From positions 1-64,000 of the forward strand of contig NZ_JAGGLR010000030.1 in the NCBI RefSeq assembly GCF_017874715.1: DNA of 64,000 nt, written 5' to 3'. Below, one piece after another: positions 24,603 to 31,342 of this stretch; the first letter of the stretch is position 1; each line of letters opens with the position of its first letter. Position numbers and translations under genes: made by a program. Origin of the DNA: Streptomyces iranensis. Lineage in GTDB: Bacteria; Actinomycetota; Actinomycetes; Streptomycetales; Streptomycetaceae. Under the pieces are notes generated by a model, which saw only the letters and a program-made list of their open reading frames with translations, did no database searches and had not been told where the DNA came from.

Positions 24603-25859
24603 TCAGCTTCCGGCCGTGCGCGCGGCGTTCCGCGTGCCGTACGCGACGACGGCCGCCACGGCCGCCAGCGCCGTGACCGTGGTGAGCGCGACCGGCAGCG
24701 AGTACCAGTCGGCGAGGAAGCCGATCGTCGGCGGGCCCAGCAGCATGCCGCCGTAGCCGAGCGTGGAGGCCGCGGCGACCCCGCCCGGCCCCGTCAGCGC
24801 GCCCGCCCGCGCGATGGCGACGGGGAAGAGGTTGGCCAGTCCCAGCCCGGTGACCGCGAAGCCGAGAAGGGCGAGCCAGATCGTGGGCGCGAGCGAGCCC
24901 AGCAGCATTCCGGCCGCGGCCGTGGCACCGCCCGCGACCAACGTCCTGGTCTGGCCGAGCCGTTCGAGCAGCGCGGTGCCGCTCAGCCGCCCGACGGCCA
25001 TCATCAGGGCGAAGACGGCGTAGCCCGCCGCGGCGAGCCCGGCGGACGTGTCGAGGTCCTGGTGCAGATGGAGCGCGGCCCAGTCGGCCATGGCGCCCTC
25101 GCCGTACGCCGTGCAGAGCGCGATCAGGCCGAACACGGCGACGAGCCACCGGGCGCGGCCCGGCCGCTGTGCGCCGGGGGGCGTTTCGAGGTCGGTGGCC
25201 CGCCGGGACTCGGCCGCGGGCCCCGAGCCGATCCGCGGTGTGGGCACCGGCAGTGAGATCAGTGTCCGGCCCGCGACAGCCGTGAGCAGCAGCCCGAAGA
25301 CCGCTAGCAGCGACAGATGGCGGGTGGGGGAGAGATGGTCGGCGATCAGCCCGCCCAGCCCCGCCCCGGCCATCCCGCCCAGGCTGAACGCGGCGTGGAA
25401 GCCGGGCATGACCGGGCGGCGCAGGGCGGCGATGAGGTCGACGGCCGCGCTGTTCATGGCCACGTTGAGCGCGCCGAACCCGGTGCCGAAGACCAGCAGC
25501 ACCAGCGCGAGGGCGAGCGCGGAGTGGGTCAGCGGCGGCAGCGCGACCGAGCCCGCGAGCAGCACACCGGCGGCCACCGTCGTCGGATGGTTGCCGAAGC
25601 GGCGGCACAGGCGTCCGGTGGCCATCATCGTGGCCGTACCGCCCGCCGACACGCCGAGCAGCGCCAGCCCCAGCGCGCCCTCCGAAGCGCTCGTCTGGTC
25701 CTTGATCGCGGGGATCCGGGCGACCCATCCGGCGAACACGAATCCGTCGAGGAAGAAGAACGCGGTGATGGCGGCGCGGAGTCGGGTGAGGTCGCGATCC
25801 GTGGAGACGGAGCGGCGCGCGCCCGGAGTGGCCGTCCGTGTTTTGTTTGGAGTCGGCAC
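24603..25859 (-). CDS. MFS transporter
   Basis: A 418-aa membrane protein with about 12 helices and the MFS signature RLCRRFGNHPT after helix 2, resembling fucose-permease-like and YbjJ-type sugar or drug transporters. GTG 25859 is chosen because TATTCT lies exactly 6 bp before it, with TTGTCC 18 bp further upstream (a leaderless promoter), and no ribosome site supports a longer frame. Its start is only 17 bp from the divergent ROK regulator, which probably controls it. Substrate likely a sugar, inferred from the ROK partner. Confidence 0.88.
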   Translation of the reverse strand: MPTPNKTRTATPGARRSVSTDRDLTRLRAAITAFFFLDGFVFAGWVARIPAIKDQTSASEGALGLALLGVSAGGTATMMATGRLCRRFGNHPTTVAAGVLLAGSVALPPLTHSALALALVLLVFGTGFGALNVAMNSAAVDLIAALRRPVMPGFHAAFSLGGMAGAGLGGLIADHLSPTRHLSLLAVFGLLLTAVAGRTLISLPVPTPRIGSGPAAESRRATDLETPPGAQRPGRARWLVAVFGLIALCTAYGEGAMADWAALHLHQDLDTSAGLAAAGYAVFALMMAVGRLSGTALLERLGQTRTLVAGGATAAAGMLLGSLAPTIWLALLGFAVTGLGLANLFPVAIARAGALTGPGGVAAASTLGYGGMLLGPPTIGFLADWYSLPVALTTVTALAAVAAVVAYGTRNAARTAGS

Positions 25860-25895
25860 AAAGTGAGAATAGAGGCGTGACCCAGACACGGACAA
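25843..25895. promoter_or_regulatory. Overlapping divergent leaderless promoters
   Basis: Minus-strand promoter: TTGTCC (25895-25890), 18-bp spacer, TATTCT (25871-25866), 6 bp, GTG 25859. Plus-strand promoter: TTGTTT (25843-25848), 15-bp spacer, GAGAAT (25864-25869), 7 bp, GTG 25877. The two -10 boxes overlap on opposite strands, so only one polymerase can bind at a time. Confidence 0.6.
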
Positions 25896-27106
25896 GGCTC
25901 GAGCGCGGCCGAAGCGCTCTTGGCCCGGCACTGGCACTCGTCCACACCGGCCGCGCACCCACCCGCGCCGTGCTCACCTCCGAACTCGGGGTGACCCGGG
26001 CGACCGCGGGCGCCGTCGCCGCCGAGTTGGAGGCGCTCGGCCTGATCCAGGTCGACTCGAGGCCGCTCGGGGCCGCCGGGGCACAGGGCCGTCCCTCGCA
26101 CCGGCTGTCGATCGCGCCGCACGGGCCGGTCGCGCTCGCCGCCCAGGTGCACGCCGACGGCTTCCGCGCGGCGCTGGTCGGGCTCGGCGGGCAGACCGTG
26201 GCCACCGCGCCCGGCTGTATGACGGTGCCCGCGGACCCGGCGCATGTGATCGACGCGGTCGTCGAGGCCGGTGCCCTGCTGCTGCGGGAGACCGGCCGCC
26301 GCTGTGTGGGCGCGGGGCTCGCCGTCCCGTCCGCGGTCGCCGAACCGGAGGGCACCGCCCTGAACCCGCTGCACGTCGCCTGGCCCGCGGGCGCCCCCGT
26401 GCGCGAGCTGTTCAACCGCAGCCTGGCCGCGGCCGGGATCCGCGGCGACGACGGCGGGCCGGTCACCGGCTTCGCGGGCAATGACGTCAACCTGGCCGCG
26501 CTCGCCGAACACCGCCATGGCGCGGGCGGTGGCGCCCAGCACCTGCTCTGCGTCGCCACCGGGCACCGGGGCGTCGGCGGCGCGCTGGTGCTCGACGGAC
26601 GGCTGCACACGGGCAGCGCGGGGCTCGCCCTCGAGGTGGGCCATCTGACCGTCAACCCCGAGGGCCCGCCCTGCCACTGCGGCAGCCGTGGCTGTCTGGA
26701 CATCGAGGCCGATCCGCTCGCCTTCCTCACGGCGGCCGGGCGCGAACCGGGCCCGGAGGTGTCCCTGCTGCAGCAGGCCCGCGATCTGCTGCGCGAGGAG
26801 TACGCCACGGCGCCGTCCGTAAGGGCGGCCACCGAGCAGCTCATCGACCGTCTCGGCCTCGGACTCGCCGGTCTGGTGAACATCCTCAACCCGGACCGCA
26901 TCATCCTCGGCGGGCTGCACCGCGAACTCCTGGAGGCCGACCCGGAGCGGCTGCGCGCGGTGGTGGCCGAGCGCAGCCTGTGGGGCCGGAGCGGGGGCGT
27001 GCCGATTCTGCCGTGCACGCTGGACCACAACAGCCTGGTCGGAGCGGCGGAGCTGGCGTGGCAGCCGGTGCTGGACGATCCGCTGGCGGCGCTGTCGGCC
27101 GTCTGA
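25877..27106 (+). CDS. ROK family transcriptional regulator (NagC/XylR type)
   Basis: A 409-aa regulator from GTG 25877. An N-terminal winged HTH (APTRAVLTSELGVTRATAGAVAAELEALGLI, about 28-58) is followed by a ROK domain with the zinc motif CHCGSRGCLD and a GHLTV segment. The catalytic Asp region reads GFAGNDVNLAALAE, close to the kinase consensus, so sugar binding is likely kept. It probably represses the divergent MFS gene until its sugar ligand arrives. Stop codons of this and the next convergent gene are only 4 bp apart. Confidence 0.9.
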   Translation: MTQTRTRLERGRSALGPALALVHTGRAPTRAVLTSELGVTRATAGAVAAELEALGLIQVDSRPLGAAGAQGRPSHRLSIAPHGPVALAAQVHADGFRAALVGLGGQTVATAPGCMTVPADPAHVIDAVVEAGALLLRETGRRCVGAGLAVPSAVAEPEGTALNPLHVAWPAGAPVRELFNRSLAAAGIRGDDGGPVTGFAGNDVNLAALAEHRHGAGGGAQHLLCVATGHRGVGGALVLDGRLHTGSAGLALEVGHLTVNPEGPPCHCGSRGCLDIEADPLAFLTAAGREPGPEVSLLQQARDLLREEYATAPSVRAATEQLIDRLGLGLAGLVNILNPDRIILGGLHRELLEADPERLRAVVAERSLWGRSGGVPILPCTLDHNSLVGAAELAWQPVLDDPLAALSAV

Positions 27107-27110
27107 ACCG

Positions 27111-28778
27111 TCAGCCCGTGGCCGAGGGTGGCTGCCAGAACCCGCAGCGGTGATCGGCCGCGAAACCGGTGGTGGGCGCGGTCCGGTCCGGTGCCAGCAC
27201 CTGGGCGCGGTCGCGGTCGGGGGTGTACCGCGGCCAGCGGGGCGCGCCCGGCCCGTTGGGGTCACCGGTGGCGGCGAACCGCGCCCAGTAGCCGGTCATC
27301 GTGGCGGACAGCCTCCGCTGGGCCGGGTTCAGCGGGGGTACGGCGTCCATGGGGAACAGATAGGCCAGTTCCGAGGCGTGGAAGGCGCCCTGGGGGGTGT
27401 GCGGCGCCGGGATGAACGGGGGCGCCTGGGGATCGTTGAACTCATACGCGTAGACGGGCGCCCGGCCGCTGTACAGACGGCTGTCCGCGCGCGCCGGACA
27501 GGCGAACTTCTGGTCGGTGTTGACGGCCGAATAGGCCAGGTTCGGGGAGGGGTAGGAGGCGGCCGGATACATGGCGAGGACGGCCGCCGCCTCGGCGGGA
27601 TACCGCGCCGCGATCTCGGCGGCGTACCGCTCGGGGGTGAGTGGGCCGCCGCCCAGCAGATCCATGGACAGCGCCGTGAAGTAGCGGTACTCGTCGTGGG
27701 TGGATCCGCTCAGGGTCGGGACCGCGTTCACCCGGCCCGTGGCCCATGCCGTGCGTGGCGACGCCGGGAGGACGCGCGGCCCGGTGTTGCCCGACCACAG
27801 GGGCAGCGCCCCGGGGACGGTGCGGATGAGCCGGGTGGTGGGCACGGCGCGCAGGCAGGAGGACGCGGCCTGTGGGTCGGCGCAGCCGAGGGAGGCCGCG
27901 AGGACCTGACCGCGCCTCTCGGCCTCGGCCAGGGAGAGCGGTGCGGACGCCTTCGGCAGACAGCTTCCGCTCTGCTGAACGGCCCGGTGGAACAGGCCCT
28001 TCGCGGTCGGGGAGGCGATATGCAGACAGGTGTCCACGGACCCGGCGGACTGACCGCCGAGTGTGACCCGGTTCCGGTCACCGCCGAACGCGCCGACGTC
28101 GCGTCGCACCCAGCGCAGCGCGGCCTGCTGGTCCATCAGACCGTAGTCCCCCGAGGCACGGTCCGCGCTCTCCGCCGACAGGGCGGGATGGGCGAGGAAC
28201 CCCAGCGCTCCGAGGCGGTAGTTGACCGTGACCACGACCATTCCCCGCGCGGCGAGCGCGGCGCCGTCGTAGTCGCTTCCGGCGCCGTAGGCGTTGCCAC
28301 CGCCGTGCAGCCACACCAGTACCGGCAGAGGGCCGCGCACCGCGCGGGCGGGAGGCGTCCACACGTTCAGGTAGAGGCAGTCCTCCGAGGTGCTGCCGGT
28401 CCGGTTGGAGTCGCCGGGCAGCACGGGCCCGCCGTCCGGGAGCAGGGTCAGCGGCGACTGCGCGCACGGACTGGCCGGTGCGGTGGCGTCCCGTATGCCC
28501 CGCCATGACGCGGCCGGCCGGGGCGGGCGCCAGCGCAGGGCCCCCGTCGGCGGAGCCGCGAAGGGAATGCCCTGGAAGACCCGGCCGCCGTCCTCCCCGA
28601 GCACGCCGCGCACCGAGCCGTGCGTAGTACGGACGACGAGAGAAGAGGAGTGGCCGGGGCCGGTGCGGGGGTCGGCCGGGGCCGCCACGACCCCCGGCGG
28701 AGCCATCGCCGACAGCGGCAGGGCGGCCAGGGCGACGGCGACGCGTAACACGGTGCGTAACACGGTGCGGGATCTCAT
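27111..28778 (-). CDS. Secreted carboxylesterase type B
   Basis: A 555-aa exported esterase of the cholinesterase/carboxylesterase family. The signal peptide runs MRSRTVLRTVLRVAVALAAL to about VVAA (residue 33). Family signatures are present: EDCLYLNVWTP, the oxyanion motif WLHGGGNAYG, catalytic Ser in GGQSAGS, and catalytic His in GAFHASELAYLF. The acid is probably in GSTHDEYRYF. ATG 28778 has a perfect AAGGAGA 6 bp upstream. It hydrolyses carboxylic esters outside the cell. It follows a membrane protein gene by 26 bp and is likely in the same transcript as the frameshifted gene further upstream. Confidence 0.9.
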   Translation of the reverse strand: MRSRTVLRTVLRVAVALAALPLSAMAPPGVVAAPADPRTGPGHSSSLVVRTTHGSVRGVLGEDGGRVFQGIPFAAPPTGALRWRPPRPAASWRGIRDATAPASPCAQSPLTLLPDGGPVLPGDSNRTGSTSEDCLYLNVWTPPARAVRGPLPVLVWLHGGGNAYGAGSDYDGAALAARGMVVVTVNYRLGALGFLAHPALSAESADRASGDYGLMDQQAALRWVRRDVGAFGGDRNRVTLGGQSAGSVDTCLHIASPTAKGLFHRAVQQSGSCLPKASAPLSLAEAERRGQVLAASLGCADPQAASSCLRAVPTTRLIRTVPGALPLWSGNTGPRVLPASPRTAWATGRVNAVPTLSGSTHDEYRYFTALSMDLLGGGPLTPERYAAEIAARYPAEAAAVLAMYPAASYPSPNLAYSAVNTDQKFACPARADSRLYSGRAPVYAYEFNDPQAPPFIPAPHTPQGAFHASELAYLFPMDAVPPLNPAQRRLSATMTGYWARFAATGDPNGPGAPRWPRYTPDRDRAQVLAPDRTAPTTGFAADHRCGFWQPPSATG

Positions 28779-28804
28779 ACGGTCTCCTTGTGGGTCCTTG
28801 ACGT

Positions 28805-29359
28805 TCATGACTGGTTGTTGATGAACCCGATCGCCAGGGCACCCCACCAGCCGAGTTGGGAGACGGCCGCCAAGATGCCCCCGCACATCAGCAGGCCCCG
28901 TGCCGACCCCGGCTCGCTCCGTCCGGCCAGCCGTCGGTGCAGGTCCCGCGCGTGCACCCCGTTGAGCGCCACCACCAGCACCAGCGCCAGCTTGACCCGG
29001 GTGAGCGGATCGGCCGGATCGGGGTGGAGCAGCACACCGCTCACCACCAGCCCGGCCAGCCCCGCCCACACCGGTGTGTGCAATGGCTCCGTGAAGTCCA
29101 GCAGTTGGCCCAGGGTCCGCCGGCCCAGCAGCCACAGGACCCCGTAGTAGTCGATGGTCAGCACCGCGCCCATGCCGAGGACCAGGGCCCCCAGATGTGC
29201 GAACAGCGCGGCGGTGCGCAGTGTGGCGCCCGCCTCGATCCGCGAGGCCACCCACACACTGGCCCCCCATCCGAGGCAGATGAGGGCGTCGGCGGCGCCC
29301 AGCGCCCACCCCGACACCGGTCCGCGGATCCTCTTCGGGTTCATGGGAGCCGGGTCCAT
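28805..29359 (-). CDS. Integral membrane protein of unknown function
   Basis: A 184-aa protein with about five membrane helices (starting near WALGAADALICLGWGASVWV) and a conserved-looking DYYGVLWLLGRRTLGQLLDF segment between helices. ATG 29359 has AGGGGGG upstream; ATG 29344 is an alternative. It lies 26 bp before the secreted esterase gene and 73 bp after the copper-monooxygenase-like gene, all on the minus strand, so a three-gene operon is likely. I do not recognise the family; DUF2269/CopD-like four-to-five-helix proteins look similar in size. Confidence 0.75.
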   Translation of the reverse strand: MDPAPMNPKRIRGPVSGWALGAADALICLGWGASVWVASRIEAGATLRTAALFAHLGALVLGMGAVLTIDYYGVLWLLGRRTLGQLLDFTEPLHTPVWAGLAGLVVSGVLLHPDPADPLTRVKLALVLVVALNGVHARDLHRRLAGRSEPGSARGLLMCGGILAAVSQLGWWGALAIGFINNQS

Positions 29360-29432
29360 GGGAGCCCCCCTCGGCGGTGGTGATCGGTGGGGCGGGCACC
29401 TCGCCCGCCCCACGGGTTCATCGGGGACGGGA

Positions 29433-30406
29433 TCAGTCCTTGGCGATCCAGCCGACCATGATCCCCATTACGTCGTCGTGGGTGTGGCCCTCGATCTCGT
29501 ACCTGCCGGTGACCTGGAGGACGTCGCCTTTGCGAATCGTTCCCAGGGGTCACCGCCGCAGGGCGGCATGTCCGAGATCTCGGCATGGCCATGGGGATCG
29601 ATGAATTCGGGGCTGCCGCCCTCTTCCGCCACGACATTGCACAGGAGTTTTCCGGTGGTGAGGTTCTCGGTCCGTACGGAGTGCCCGCCGTGGTGGACAT
29701 GACCCCGCATGTGCACAAGCTTTCCGGAGACGGTCGAGCGCCAGCGCCGGGACTTTTCGCTGACACCTTCCGGCGCGTCCCAGACGCTGCCGAGACAACT
29801 GCCGGCGTCCATCCAGATCGGCGTGACCGGGGTGAGCTGTGAGCCGTCGGCGAACTCATGGGTGTAGGTGATGGAAATGTAGACCTTCTTTTCCTCGGGC
29901 ACATGGTTCATGAGGTCGTAGAGCATGTTCCACCGTTCGCCCCGAACGACCTTCACGCCGTACCCCGGCGGCAGTTTGGTTTCCACCCGTTCATTACCGG
30001 AGGCGAAAACCCGCTGCGGGCCCTTGCATACGACGTCGGACCTCTTGTGGGTGCCCAGCACCGCGTGGTGCAGCATCGGCCCGGTGTTGACGTTGGCGTT
30101 CGACCCGTCCGCGTAGACGAGATTGGGCTTGAAGCCCGTGACGAAGCAGTTTTCACATGGCTTCTGGACGTTCCACTCGATACGGTTGCGGGTTTCACCG
30201 TGATCGTCGTGCCCGCTGGCGGCGGGAATGGTGAAAGGCCCGTACCGTACCGTCGTGGTCTGCGGGTTTCGGGTCTGCCGCACGGATGAGTTGGTCTCCT
30301 GTGCGGCGGCGGGCGCCGGGCCGGTGGCCGTGATACCCAGTGCGGCGCCGACCACCGAGGCCATACCAATGGCACCGGCGGTTAAGGGATGTTTTCGCGA
30401 AGACAC
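29433..30406 (-). pseudogene. Secreted copper type II monooxygenase-like protein, frameshifted near its 3' end
   Basis: The readable frame starts at GTG 30406 (after GAGAGGAAACC). It has a signal peptide (to about residue 35) and a fold resembling PHM-type copper monooxygenases: MLHHAVLG at 111-118 and HMRGHVHHGGHSV at 232-244 are likely copper ligands, plus Cys84 and Cys87. After DPWERFAK the frame loses codon bias and stops at 29468. One missing G at 29527-29528 would restore a frame giving GDVLQ then VTGRYEIEGHTHDD and a normal stop at 29433, with regained GC-rich third positions. Either a true lesion or a one-base sequencing error in a G run. Confidence 0.72.
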
Positions 30407-30548
30407 GGTTTCCTCTCTTCTTCAAGGGAAGTCCGAGTGGAGTGCTGTGTCAGGTGACCGCTCACCCTGACGAATGCGGGGCGGTTTCGCCGAGATGGCC
30501 CTGCCCCGGTTCACCGCAGAGTGGAGTCCGGCCTCGCACATGTCAACG

Positions 30549-30565
30549 CATCCGCAGAGCGGATG
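30549..30565. terminator. Small hairpin between divergently placed transcription units
   Basis: CATCCGC-AGA-GCGGATG is a perfect 7-bp hairpin in the 243-bp gap downstream of the TetR gene and upstream of the monooxygenase-like gene. On the plus strand it is followed by AAAACAGCTTTT. It could end the TetR transcript or be an operator; the rest of the gap shows no gene. Confidence 0.45.
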
Positions 30566-30649
30566 AAAACAGCTTTTCTCTCGCCGAGTTACTGACCAGG
30601 TCTTTTCATGGGCGCCCAGGTGATGACCGCCGGTCCGGGACCGGCGACT

Positions 30650-31255
30650 TCACCGATTGGTGAGCCCGGCGAACAGGTGGTGCATCAAGGTGAGCCACCC
30701 GTCGTGGTCCGGGCCCTCGACGCTCAACGCGGTCAGCACGTCCATGCCGATGGACACGCACAACATCAGACGCGCACAGGCCGCGGCGTCCAGCTCGGAG
30801 GAGAACGACCCGTCCCGCTGGGCGAGGGTGACCAGATCCGTCAGACGGCTCTCGACCCTGCCCAGGGCGGTATGGACCCTGCGGGCGACTTCGGCGTCCC
30901 GCCGTGCGGCCGCGAGGGCTTCACTGACCAGGGGTGCCCACATCCGCAGCCGGGTACCGGAGGAATCCGTTGTGATCAATCGCAGTACCTCGGCGGGGGA
31001 GGCACCGCGGTCCAGCGCCTGGCCGAGCCTGTGCGACGTGGACGCCAGGCCGTAGTCGACCGCCTCGGCGAGGAGTTCGGCCTTGTTGCGGAAGTTGCCG
31101 TAGATGGCTCCGGTCGAAAGCCCGGCACGGCGGGCTATGTCCTGCACCCGGGCTCGGTCATAACCCCGCTCGGCGAATTCCTCGGCCGCCGCCTCGATCA
31201 GCCGGTCACGGATCTGGGCACCGGACGGGCGGGAGAGGGAATCGGGCTCGGGCAC
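30650..31255 (-). CDS. TetR family transcriptional regulator
   Basis: A 201-aa regulator. The N-terminal HTH is clear: IRDRLIEAAAEEFAERGYDRARVQDIARRAGLSTGAIYGNF (residues 15-55), with a divergent ligand-binding domain. GTG 31255 has TACCCT exactly 6 bp before it and no ribosome site, so the mRNA is probably leaderless. It is divergent from a giant LuxR regulator gene, and the palindrome at 31294-31310 is its likely operator. It may control its own gene and the LuxR gene. Ligand unknown. Confidence 0.9.
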   Translation of the reverse strand: MPEPDSLSRPSGAQIRDRLIEAAAEEFAERGYDRARVQDIARRAGLSTGAIYGNFRNKAELLAEAVDYGLASTSHRLGQALDRGASPAEVLRLITTDSSGTRLRMWAPLVSEALAAARRDAEVARRVHTALGRVESRLTDLVTLAQRDGSFSSELDAAACARLMLCVSIGMDVLTALSVEGPDHDGWLTLMHHLFAGLTNR

Positions 31256-31293
31256 GGACCCAGGGTAGCTGCGTCAGGTGGCAGGGCTGTGGA

Positions 31294-31310
31294 AGAATAA
31301 TCATTATTCT
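31294..31310. promoter_or_regulatory. TetR operator: 17-bp AT-rich palindrome
   Basis: AGAATAATCATTATTCT has perfect 8-bp arms around one base. It is the most AT-rich spot in the neighbourhood and lies between the divergent TetR (start 31255) and LuxR (start 31343) genes. It also contains TATTCT, a possible -10 box for the LuxR gene, so binding would block transcription. Confidence 0.8.
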
Positions 31311-31342
31311 CGCCCAGGCGTCGAGCCGGGAGGCCCGCGTCC

